Assembly (NCBI RefSeq): GCF_003574315.2 | Contig: NZ_AP025739.1 | Span: forward strand, 4,774,001 to 4,838,000 | Direction: 5' to 3' | DNA length: 64,000 bases | Source of the DNA: Capsulimonas corticalis | GTDB lineage: Bacteria; Armatimonadota; Armatimonadia; Armatimonadales; Capsulimonadaceae | Shown here: one piece after another, positions 46,468 through 54,730 of the stretch | Layout: each line of letters starts with the position of its first letter | Position numbering within the stretch: the first letter of the stretch is position 1 | Program-made: the position numbers and the translations under genes | The notes under the pieces: model-generated | What the model saw: only the letters and a program-made list of their open reading frames with translations | The model's database searches: none | Told to the model about the DNA's origin: nothing

Positions 46468-48012
46468 ATGAATGCAAAGCCTTATCCACAGCCGATCTCT
46501 TTATCCCTGGTCGGTATCGACGCCGTCCATGATACGGGGTATACGGTCGACCGCCGCACGGGAAGCGATGAGTATCTGTTCGAATTTTTCGACAGCCCCA
46601 TCACGCTTCAGGACGGCCGGGAGCGCCGTCAATATACCGGAGGAGTCTTTATCCTCTACGCGCCCGGGCAGCGACAGTACTTCCGCGCGGATGGACCGTT
46701 GACCCATACCTGGTTCCAGCTTTCCGGCGCCGGGGTTGCGGATTGCGTCGAGCGATATCAAATCCCCGTGAATTGCGCGACGGAGACTCGGCATCCGGAT
46801 TTCCTGGCGCCGATGCTTCGCGAGGCGCTCCAGCACCAGGCCCGCAAGCACCGGAACTGGGAGGACTCCGTCACGGAAGTCTGCCGCAACGTCTTCCGGC
46901 GCCTGTCGCGGGCGCTGTTCCAGACCGGGCCGGTCGAGCTGTCGCCCTACCAGAAGCAGGCGCTGGCGACGCTGCGCGGGGTGCGCGCTCAGGTCTATAA
47001 AGACTTGCAGCGGCGCTGGACAGTGGAAGACATGGCGGCGCTTGCGAATATGAGCGCGCAGCGCTTCGCCGTGGCGTACCGATCGTGCTTTGGAACCGGG
47101 CCGATCGACGACCTGATCGATGTTCGGCTTCGGCACACGGAGATGCTGCTCCGTCATCTGCCGATCACCGTTGTCGAAGCCGCGCAGCACTTTGGGTTCA
47201 ACACGGGCTCGAATTTTCACGTGCTGTTTCGCGAGCGGATGGGGCGTTCGCCGCGTAAATCGGCCAAGGCGCGCGCGCTGCCGGCGATCTCCAGCGTGAC
47301 CGAGGATCAATGGGAGAGCTCGAAGGCGGCGAAAAAGGTCGATCTTCTTTATCTGGAGCCCGCGGCGCACTGGAGCTTCAATCAACTGGGCGCGGAGATC
47401 GTGGATGAATTGGGCAAGCACTCCCCGGCGGTGCTGTCGAGCGGCGTCACCAAGATCAAGGGGCGGAATGGCAACGCCCTGCACTTTGATGGGACGGGGC
47501 ACGCCGTCATTTCCGAGACAGTCATCGATACATCGCGCAGCTACACGGTATCCGCCTGGCTGCGACACGACCGCCCGGGCCGTATGACGGCGGTCAGCAT
47601 CGGCAATCTGCACCATGGGGCGTTTTACCTTCAGTACATTACGCTGGAGGGCGGCTTCAAGTTCGCGGTCACGGTGTCCGAGCGCGACCCGCTGGCGATC
47701 TTTGTCACCAGCTCTCAGCCCAGCGTCGACGGCGAATGGCGGCATGTGATCGGCGTGCACGACGCGGAGCAGCAGGAGATCCGTCTCTATATCGACGGCG
47801 CGCTGGAAGGTCGGACTGCCTACGCCACTCCCTGGAGCGCCGACTGCGCGACCTATCTGGGCGGGTGCGAAGTGATGGACACGATCCAGGATCGCTGGTT
47901 TGGCTCGATGGACGATGTGCGAATCTACGACCGGGCGCTTTCGGATGCGGAGATCGTCATGCTGTACCAGGGCGATGAGGAAAACCTTGCGATGGATCGT
48001 CAGGAGCAATAA
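46468..48012 (+). CDS. AraC-family regulator fused to a LamG/concanavalin A-like domain
   Basis: 514 aa from ATG 46468. Residues 1-130 form a cupin-like domain (EYLFEFFDSPITLQDG, GGVFILYAPGQRQYF). Residues about 181-262 contain the AraC helix-turn-helix pair (WTVEDMAALANMSAQRFAVAYRS and VVEAAQHFGFNTGSNFHVLF). Residues about 302-503 are a LamG/ConA-like beta-sandwich (HWSFNQLG, NGNALHFDGTGHAVIS, SYTVSAWLRHD, GEWRHVIGVHD, IRLYIDGALEG, MDDVRIYDRALSDAEIVMLYQ), a fold otherwise found almost always in secreted proteins. There is no signal or membrane helix. The next gene, four bases away, encodes a similar regulator without the LamG part. Confidence 0.88.
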   Translation: MNAKPYPQPISLSLVGIDAVHDTGYTVDRRTGSDEYLFEFFDSPITLQDGRERRQYTGGVFILYAPGQRQYFRADGPLTHTWFQLSGAGVADCVERYQIPVNCATETRHPDFLAPMLREALQHQARKHRNWEDSVTEVCRNVFRRLSRALFQTGPVELSPYQKQALATLRGVRAQVYKDLQRRWTVEDMAALANMSAQRFAVAYRSCFGTGPIDDLIDVRLRHTEMLLRHLPITVVEAAQHFGFNTGSNFHVLFRERMGRSPRKSAKARALPAISSVTEDQWESSKAAKKVDLLYLEPAAHWSFNQLGAEIVDELGKHSPAVLSSGVTKIKGRNGNALHFDGTGHAVISETVIDTSRSYTVSAWLRHDRPGRMTAVSIGNLHHGAFYLQYITLEGGFKFAVTVSERDPLAIFVTSSQPSVDGEWRHVIGVHDAEQQEIRLYIDGALEGRTAYATPWSADCATYLGGCEVMDTIQDRWFGSMDDVRIYDRALSDAEIVMLYQGDEENLAMDRQEQ

Positions 48013-48015
48013 TCG

Positions 48016-48831
48016 ATGCGCGCTAATCCCAGGGCTGAAAAGATCGAAGTGCTGGAGATCGCCATCGATGCGATCCACGGTCGGGGTTTTGAAATGAACG
48101 CGCCCACGGATACGCCGTACTATACGTTTTCCTATTACAACTGCCCGATCGTCGTGCTGGATTCCAGCGGATGCCGCGAATGGCCGGCGGGCGTCAGTCT
48201 GCTGCACGCGCCGAATGACCCGCGCTATCTTCGCGCGGAGAGCGCCGATCTTCTCAATACCTGGTTTCACTTCGCCGGCCCCGGCGTGCCGGCGTGCCTG
48301 GCGGAGTACGAGATCCCGATCAACACGGTGGTGGATCTGGGGGAGCTGCCGTTTCTGCGGCCGATCCTGGAGGAGGTGCGTCAGGAACGGATCCAGCAGC
48401 CGCTGCACTGGGAAGACGCCGTTTCCGATCTTATCCGCCGATTGTTTCGGGAGTTCGGAGCGCTGAAATCCGATCTGGACAACTCGCTGACGCCCGCGCA
48501 GCGCACCCAGGAGCGCACGCTGCGCGATATCCGCATGCAGGTTCACGCCGATATGGCGCATGAATGGACCGTTCCGGAGATGGCGGCGCTGGGGAACTGG
48601 CACCCAACCTGGTTCGCGACGGTTTACACCCGGCAGTTCGGCGTCAGCCCCATGAACGACCTGCTGAACGTGCGCCTCGCGCATGCGGAGGCGCTGCTGG
48701 TCCATCTCCCGATGACTGTCTCCCACATCGCCGCCAGCTGCGGTTTCGCCAATGTGGAGCACTTCAACCGCCTGTTTCGCAAGCGCAAAGGGTGTACGCC
48801 CAGCCAGATTCGCAAGCAGGGCAAGCGCTGA
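48016..48831 (+). CDS. AraC-family transcriptional regulator
   Basis: 271 aa; starts three bases after the preceding stop, so it is co-transcribed. Its cupin-like N terminus (YYTFSYYNCPIVVLDSSG, GVSLLHAPNDPRYL, TWFHFAGPGVPACLAEYEIPIN) and helix-turn-helix pair (EWTVPEMAALGNWHPTWFATVYTR; TVSHIAASCGFANVEHFNRLF) parallel the AraC part of the gene before it. The pair therefore came from a tandem duplication in which only one copy has a LamG tail. The two could form a heterodimer; this is inference. Confidence 0.9.
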   Translation: MRANPRAEKIEVLEIAIDAIHGRGFEMNAPTDTPYYTFSYYNCPIVVLDSSGCREWPAGVSLLHAPNDPRYLRAESADLLNTWFHFAGPGVPACLAEYEIPINTVVDLGELPFLRPILEEVRQERIQQPLHWEDAVSDLIRRLFREFGALKSDLDNSLTPAQRTQERTLRDIRMQVHADMAHEWTVPEMAALGNWHPTWFATVYTRQFGVSPMNDLLNVRLAHAEALLVHLPMTVSHIAASCGFANVEHFNRLFRKRKGCTPSQIRKQGKR

Positions 48832-48841
48832 TAATGAGAAT

Positions 48842-48853
48842 ATGCCATAGAGT
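48842..48853. promoter_or_regulatory. Operator-like site ATGCCATAGAGT
   Basis: ATGCCATAGAGT occurs identically at 50224-50235 and, in reverse and slightly varied form, at 50188-50199 and 57636-57647. It lies in the 187-bp gap before the GntR/LacI regulator at 49019. A TATGAT near 48880 could be its -10; nothing else is seen in the gap. Confidence 0.55.
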
Positions 48854-49018
48854 ATTGGTGATTGCGGTCACTTGTATGCTATGATGAATGGAGAGTTCAC
48901 TCAATCGCGGGGGATTTCATCCGTAGTCGCCGGAGAATATGGATCGGGTAAAATCCGTGGGTATTTCACAGCGAACGATTCCTGAGCGTTAGGGTCCGCG
49001 AGAGAAAGATAACATTCA

Positions 49019-50158
49019 TTGCAGGAAAAAAGGTGGGTATCGATCGCGTCGTCGATCAAAGGCGCCATTCGGCGCGGGGAGCTGTACGCCGGCGCGCGCA
49101 TCGCGTCGGAGACGGAGATGGCGGCGCAGTGGAACGTCAGCCCCATGACCGTCCACCGCGCGCTGACGGAGCTTCAGCGCGAAGGGTGGGTGGTGCGCCG
49201 CCGCAAGATCGGCACGGTCGTCGCCGACCGCGCCGCGCTGCCGGTAACCAAAGTCGCGCTGATCTTCTCCAGCCACGCGCATCTGCCGGGCGCCGCCTAC
49301 GCCGCCGGTATCGAGGAAAGCCTGGGCGAAGGGCTTCAGCTTCTGCCGCTCAGCACCAGTAATTTAGCCTCCGAAGAGGCGAAGTGCCTGGAGCGGGCCG
49401 CCGCCGAGTGCAGCGCCATCATCTGCTATCCCACGGGAGCGCCCGAAAATACGCCGCTGCTGCGGCGCATCGCCGCCGAAAAGCCGCTGATCTTCGTCGA
49501 CTGTATGCCGGATGGGATCGAAGCCGATGTCGTGATGACGGACAATACCGGCTCGATGCTGATGGGGATGCAGCACCTGCGCAGCCTGGGGCATACCCGG
49601 ATTGCATACTTCATGGAGTACCCGCACATGGTTTCGTCGGAGCGAGAACGCTACGACGGCTACCGGCAGTTCATGAAGCAGGATATCGGCGTCGCGGACC
49701 CGGAGCGCTGGGTGCGGCGAATCTCCAAGGCGATGTCCTGGAAACAGTACTATGACCGTGTGGAATCGATGATGGCGGAGCTGCTGAGCGAGGACGATCC
49801 CATCACGGCGATCGCGTGCCAGCAGGACGCAACCATGTCCGCCGTTCTGGAGGCGTGCGTCCACCTGGGCGTTTCGCTTCCCGACGAGCTGGCCGTCCTG
49901 AGCTTCAACGACATGCAGGCCAAGCTTCAGCCGCTGGCGCACAGCGTGCATCGCCTTGTCCAGCGCCCGGTCGAGATGGGCAACATGGTCTCCAAACGGA
50001 TCCAGCTCCGTCTGAACTCCGCCGGCGTCGCGCCTCAGCAGATGCGGCTGATGACGGACCTTTATCCCGCGCTGCCCTATACCCCGACGGACGCGGCGAA
50101 GCAGTTTGCCGACGCGCGCGAAGCCCGGCGAAACGGCGTCCCCGCACGCGCCGAATAG
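49019..50158 (+). CDS. GntR/LacI-type (AraR-like) transcriptional regulator
   Basis: 379 aa from a TTG start; no in-frame ATG precedes the DNA-binding domain, and the ribosome site is weak. Winged helix at about 8-68 (IASSIKGAIRRGELYAGARIASETEMAAQWNVSPMTVHRALTEL... in short segments), then a LacI-like sensor (KVALIFSSHA, LIFVDCMPDGIEA, LGHTRIAYFMEYP, ELAVLSFNDM). The operator-like motif ATGCCATAGAGT upstream of it and in front of the following operon suggests this protein as the binder. Confidence 0.85.
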   Translation: MQEKRWVSIASSIKGAIRRGELYAGARIASETEMAAQWNVSPMTVHRALTELQREGWVVRRRKIGTVVADRAALPVTKVALIFSSHAHLPGAAYAAGIEESLGEGLQLLPLSTSNLASEEAKCLERAAAECSAIICYPTGAPENTPLLRRIAAEKPLIFVDCMPDGIEADVVMTDNTGSMLMGMQHLRSLGHTRIAYFMEYPHMVSSERERYDGYRQFMKQDIGVADPERWVRRISKAMSWKQYYDRVESMMAELLSEDDPITAIACQQDATMSAVLEACVHLGVSLPDELAVLSFNDMQAKLQPLAHSVHRLVQRPVEMGNMVSKRIQLRLNSAGVAPQQMRLMTDLYPALPYTPTDAAKQFADAREARRNGVPARAE

Positions 50159-50173
50159 CCGCCGTTTCTTCTC

Positions 50174-50235
50174 TTGACAGGCTTTCAACCCTATAGTATA
50201 ATATCTGAGTGGCCGCTGTCCCAATGCCATAGAGT
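50174..50235 (+). promoter_or_regulatory. Consensus promoter with two operator-like sites
   Basis: TTGACA (50174-50179), 17 bases, TATAAT (50197-50202). ACCCTATAGTAT (50188-50199) overlaps the -10, and ATGCCATAGAGT (50224-50235) lies in the leader about 15-26 bases after the expected start. The promoter is nearly the same as that at 57622-57650. Confidence 0.8.
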
Positions 50236-50331
50236 GTAAATTGGGAACATCCTTGACGGCCATTCGGTATTTCCTCTCAAAAATTCCAGTCGCTATTGTT
50301 CTTATCGCCACCCTGATCGCGAGTATTACCC

Positions 50332-53300
50332 ATGCTGAAATGGACCGCCGCCGCACTTCCGCTCCTGATGGTGGGCCAGTGCGGCCTTTCCGTCGCCGCG
50401 CCCGCCGCGGGAAACGACGCTTCATCTTCGCTGCTGCCCAATTCGGGATGGCGGCTGACTCTCGATCCCCAGGCCCAGTGGCGCGACGACACGCTGTATC
50501 TGCCCGGCGATGTGAATCTGAGCGCCATGCCCGTTCATCCGCCCACCGGCGGATGGTCCGCGCTCAATGCGTCCTCGGGAATCGCCGTTTCGCTGCCGGG
50601 AACGGTTGAGGAGCATTACTGGGGCCGGTCGCCTGCCCATGTCCTGAATCCGGCGGATCCGAACCAGGTCGTCAATGGCGACGGATCCTATACCGGCGTC
50701 TCCTGGTGGTCCCGTTCCTTCACGCCGCCCAGGCTCAAGCCGGGCGAGCGTCTCATCTTTTCCTTCCCCGGCGCGCGTCTGCGCGCGGAAGTTTATGTGA
50801 ACGGCGAACTCGTCGGCTACGACGCCGTGACCGAAACGGCCTTTGAGGCCGACGCCACGCGGGCGGTCAAGCCCAATCAGCCCAATACGCTCGCGGTGCG
50901 CATTACCAACCCCGGCGGCAACTTCGCCTGGGTCGATTTCGATCGATTGAAATGGGGCAAGTACGACCTGCCGATTTCACACGGATTCGGCGGCCTGGAC
51001 GGCGGAATCGCGATGGCGGCGCGCGGGCCGGTCGCCGTCACCGATCTGGCGATGCTGAACAACCCCGATCCGCGAAAGATCACCTTCACCGCGCAGGTCT
51101 CATCCACAGGCCCGGCGTATGACGGCCCCGTCGCGCTGTCCATCTGTCAACATGGCAAAGCGATCTGGACCGGGACGGCTGCCGCGCGGATCACCTCCGG
51201 CGGGACGGCGACGGTGACAAAGTCCGTCACGCTCGCGAGCGCGAAATTGTGGTCCGTGGGTCGGCCCAATCTCTATCAAGGCGTGGCGGCGATCCCGTCG
51301 ATTGCGCACTCGGACCGCGCGGCGACATTCGGGTTCCGCTGGTTTACCGCGACAGGCGTCGGCTCCGACGCCGAGCTTCTGCTCAACGGCAAGCGTATTG
51401 TGGTGAAGTCCTCGATCTCCTGGGGACTCTGGTCGCCGAACGGCATGTTTCCCGATCAGGCGGCGGCGGACCGGGAGGTGGCGGCCGCGCGCGCCATCGG
51501 TCTGAACGCCGTGCAAAACCACCGGCATATGCCCAAGCCCATCGTGCTGGACACCTTCGACCGCGCCGGGCTGATGCGCTACTGCGAGGCCGGCGCCGGC
51601 GGCTTCACGTACCTTTGGGAAAAGGAGCCCGCCTACGCCAGCCAGGGACCGATCGACACCTCGGGCGCGGGCGGCGAGCCGACGGAGTTTTACAACAAGT
51701 ACGAGCTGTGCAAAGTTTTGGCGATGATCAAGGCCGAACGCTCGCATCCTTCGGCCATTATCTGGTCGCTGCAAAACGAAGCGTCGCTCAATCGGCGTAA
51801 TCCGAAGGTCTATTATGTGCTGCGCAAAATGCGCGAAGCCGACCCGTCGCGCATTGTGATGCTGGAATCGGGTTTCAGCACCAGCGATCAGGTTTGGTCG
51901 CTGCCGTATTCCCGCGATTTGATGATCGATACCGGCAAAGGCTCGGGCTGGAACGACACGCATACGGCGGACGATTCGCCGGGCAGCGTTTATCTTGATC
52001 GGTACTATCATTCGGCGACGGATTTCAAATATGGCCCGGATGTCAAGGCGGAGGTGCGCGTGTGGGGCGAGATGGCGTCGGGGGCGTCGCCCGACGATCA
52101 CACGGCGATGAACGCCTGGTACAAGTCGCACGGCGTTCCGGGATACGACCGCGCCGCGCACGAGGCGATCGAGACCGCGTACGACAAGTTTCTGGACGCT
52201 TACGGCTTCCGCGTTGCGTTTCCCAGCGCCGAAGCGATATTCCGAGGAGCGGCCGACAAGCATTACGACAATGCGGCGCGCATGCTGGCGAATGGCCGGA
52301 TCAACAATTGGAACGACTACCTGGTGCTGTCCGGATGGGAATCCACGGCCATTGACAACCATAGCGGCATGGTCGATGCGCTGCGCATGCCGAAGACCGA
52401 TCCGGCGCCGATCCATGCGGCCGCCGCTCCGGCGCTGCTTGTCATCCGCGCGCCCCATATGGTGGTGGCGCTGGGCGATCCAGCGAGCGTCGATATCCAT
52501 CTCGTCAATGAGATCGGCTTGAAGGGGCGCTATACCCTGAAGGTTACGGCTGCGGGAGGAGACGGCAAGACGTTCTTCACCGAGTCCTCCCCAGTCGTCG
52601 TGGCCGGCGGCGACACGTTCGGACAGCCGCTCCAAACCGGCGTCGCAATCCAGCCGCGAGGGCGGGGGACATTGTCCGTCACGGCTTCGCTCATCAGTCC
52701 GGCCGGCGCCGTCGCGCTGAAACAGACGGAAAAGCTGCTTGTCGTCGATACTCAGCCGAAGGCCCTCAAAACCTCCGTCGCCACTCTGGGATCGCCGCAA
52801 TTCGGCGCGGCGCTTCAGAAGCGCTTCGGCGTCGCCTCCGTCCCGTATACGTCCGCGCTTGGCAAAGTCGACACCATTGTGATCGACCCGTCGGCCCCCG
52901 GCGAAACCGCGCACTGGCAATCGACGCAGGTGGAGGCCGCGACGATCCACACTGCCGATAATCCTGAGCTCTATACGGCACAGATGTACGGCCATGCCGG
53001 CCCGGTGGTCCATTACGCCGATCTCGCTCCGGGAACGGCGCATGTCGATCTCTACTTCGCCGAAACCTACTTCGATCAGCCCGGCAAGCGCGTATTCGAT
53101 GTCGCCTTAAACGGCCAAACAGTGCTTCAGGACTTCGATATCGTTCAGGCGGCGGGCGGGCCGAACATCCCTATTGTCAAGAGCTTCCCCGTGGAGATCG
53201 GCGCGGGCGGCGGCCTCGATCTGGCAATCCCCAGCGTTCGCGCGGACAACGCCAGCATCGCGGCCATTCGCATTACGGACTCCCAGGGGCGCGTCACGCG

Positions 53301-53874
53301 GGAAGTCTTTCGCAAGTCCTCTTACCGCGATCCACAGGGCAATCTCTGGAACGCCCTCGGGGGAACCGGCTACGATTGGTCGCTCTCCACATCGGATCTG
53401 ATCGCGCGCGTTCGCGACGGCGCCCGCCTCGTGATTCTTTCCAACGACTCTGAAGGCGCCGACGCCCAGTCCGCCGCGAGCGCGCTGGCGAAGGAGCGCG
53501 TTCTGACTTACTCAGGAATGGCGGGGACCTCCGGCCCGTCCTGGCTGGGGTTCTGGTACTTCGGAAAATCCCACTGGCTGCTGAGCGGTCTGCCGTCCAA
53601 CTGCGTCCTTGGCTGGCCCTATCAGATCACCAGCGGTAATGGAATGATCGTGACGGCGCCGGGCCTGGACGCCGTGATCGGATACGGTATGCACCACAGC
53701 ACGACCTTGGGCCTCGGCGCCGCCGTGGTTCCCTGCGGCCAGGGGCAGATCGTCCTCTTCTGCCTGCCCGGCTTAGCCCAGGCCTTTTCGTCCGACCGCG
53801 CCGACGGATTCGATCCCGTCACCGCGCGCCGAATCGTCTACAACGCTCTCGCCGGCCCCGGCGCCGCGCAATAA
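50332..53874 (+). CDS. Secreted GH2-family glycosidase with malectin-like domain
   Basis: 1180 aa with a signal peptide (WTAAALPLLMVGQCGLSVAAPA). GH2 sugar-binding domain (YTGVSWWSRSFTPP, LRAEVYVNGELVGYD), a beta-sandwich, then a TIM barrel with acid/base Glu483 in WSLQNEAS. About residues 860-985 form a malectin-like carbohydrate-binding domain (VDLYFAETYFDQPGKRVFDVALNG). The long leader of about 120 bases carries an operator-like site. First gene of a three-gene operon with an esterase-like and a GH95-like gene. The exact glycoside cannot be told. Confidence 0.88.
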   Translation: MLKWTAAALPLLMVGQCGLSVAAPAAGNDASSSLLPNSGWRLTLDPQAQWRDDTLYLPGDVNLSAMPVHPPTGGWSALNASSGIAVSLPGTVEEHYWGRSPAHVLNPADPNQVVNGDGSYTGVSWWSRSFTPPRLKPGERLIFSFPGARLRAEVYVNGELVGYDAVTETAFEADATRAVKPNQPNTLAVRITNPGGNFAWVDFDRLKWGKYDLPISHGFGGLDGGIAMAARGPVAVTDLAMLNNPDPRKITFTAQVSSTGPAYDGPVALSICQHGKAIWTGTAAARITSGGTATVTKSVTLASAKLWSVGRPNLYQGVAAIPSIAHSDRAATFGFRWFTATGVGSDAELLLNGKRIVVKSSISWGLWSPNGMFPDQAAADREVAAARAIGLNAVQNHRHMPKPIVLDTFDRAGLMRYCEAGAGGFTYLWEKEPAYASQGPIDTSGAGGEPTEFYNKYELCKVLAMIKAERSHPSAIIWSLQNEASLNRRNPKVYYVLRKMREADPSRIVMLESGFSTSDQVWSLPYSRDLMIDTGKGSGWNDTHTADDSPGSVYLDRYYHSATDFKYGPDVKAEVRVWGEMASGASPDDHTAMNAWYKSHGVPGYDRAAHEAIETAYDKFLDAYGFRVAFPSAEAIFRGAADKHYDNAARMLANGRINNWNDYLVLSGWESTAIDNHSGMVDALRMPKTDPAPIHAAAAPALLVIRAPHMVVALGDPASVDIHLVNEIGLKGRYTLKVTAAGGDGKTFFTESSPVVVAGGDTFGQPLQTGVAIQPRGRGTLSVTASLISPAGAVALKQTEKLLVVDTQPKALKTSVATLGSPQFGAALQKRFGVASVPYTSALGKVDTIVIDPSAPGETAHWQSTQVEAATIHTADNPELYTAQMYGHAGPVVHYADLAPGTAHVDLYFAETYFDQPGKRVFDVALNGQTVLQDFDIVQAAGGPNIPIVKSFPVEIGAGGGLDLAIPSVRADNASIAAIRITDSQGRVTREVFRKSSYRDPQGNLWNALGGTGYDWSLSTSDLIARVRDGARLVILSNDSEGADAQSAASALAKERVLTYSGMAGTSGPSWLGFWYFGKSHWLLSGLPSNCVLGWPYQITSGNGMIVTAPGLDAVIGYGMHHSTTLGLGAAVVPCGQGQIVLFCLPGLAQAFSSDRADGFDPVTARRIVYNALAGPGAAQ

Positions 53875-53892
53875 ACCTTGAGGATCGCTTCC

Positions 53893-54699
53893 ATGAATTT
53901 CGATAACGAAACCAAAATCTCGGACTTCCATGGCTTCACATGCCATGAGTTCCAATTGAGCGGCCGCGAAGCGCGTGTCGCCGAGCCGAAGACCGCGCTT
54001 CCGGGCCGCCCCTGGATCTGGCGGACGATGTTCTGGGACGCCTTTCCGAGCGCCGATATCGCCCTGCTGGAGCGCGGCTTCCATGTCGGCTATGTCGATC
54101 CCGGAGATACTTACGCGAACGCCGAAGCGCTCGCGCTGTACGATGCTTTGTACGATTTGTTAACCACGCGATACGGCTTTTCGAAGAAGCCGGCGCTGGA
54201 GGGACTGAGTCGAGGCGGCTTCTGCGCTTACCGTTGGACGTACTTTAATACCGATAAAGTCGGCTGTATCTACGGGGACGCGCCGCTGTGCGATATCAAT
54301 GCATTGAGCCGGCATGGAGAAGCCTGGCGCAATATCATGAACGCCTACGGCGCTTCCGACGACGCTCAGATGAAGACGCTCGAAGGCAATCCAATCGATA
54401 GCCTGCCGATGCTCGCCGCCGCGCATATCCCCATCATCCATGTCTGCGGCGATGAAGACACGGCCGCCGTCAACGCCGATAATAACGACATCGTTCAGGC
54501 GCGCTATCCGGCGCTGGGCGGGGAGTTCACGCTGATCATGAAGCAGGGCTGCCCGCATCATCCTCATGGCCTGAAGGATCCCACGCTGGTCGCCGATTTT
54601 ATTGTCGCCCATTGCGCGGAGGGCGCCGCGCTGGTCGCGGCGATGGAGCGCGCTCCGAAATCGGGCGCGGTCATTTCTATCCCCGCCGGTGAGTGGTGA
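53893..54699 (+). CDS. Alpha/beta-hydrolase fold esterase-like protein
   Basis: 268 aa from ATG 53893, with GAGG about ten bases upstream, 18 bp after the GH2 stop. Nucleophile Ser106 sits in LEGLSRGGF (GxSxGG), an Asp in CGDEDTAAV and the His in CPHHPHGL complete the triad. No signal peptide, so it acts in the cytoplasm, perhaps removing acyl groups from imported oligosaccharides. Resembles uncharacterised prolyl-oligopeptidase-like hydrolases found in CAZyme loci. Confidence 0.8.
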   Translation: MNFDNETKISDFHGFTCHEFQLSGREARVAEPKTALPGRPWIWRTMFWDAFPSADIALLERGFHVGYVDPGDTYANAEALALYDALYDLLTTRYGFSKKPALEGLSRGGFCAYRWTYFNTDKVGCIYGDAPLCDINALSRHGEAWRNIMNAYGASDDAQMKTLEGNPIDSLPMLAAAHIPIIHVCGDEDTAAVNADNNDIVQARYPALGGEFTLIMKQGCPHHPHGLKDPTLVADFIVAHCAEGAALVAAMERAPKSGAVISIPAGEW

Positions 54700-54730
54700 C
54701 ATCTTGTTTGCCATATTTCAAGGACAGACT

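Noticed and set aside
46501-48762. A 753-codon antisense frame spanning both AraC genes
   Set aside because: It crosses two well supported genes and has no domain pattern.
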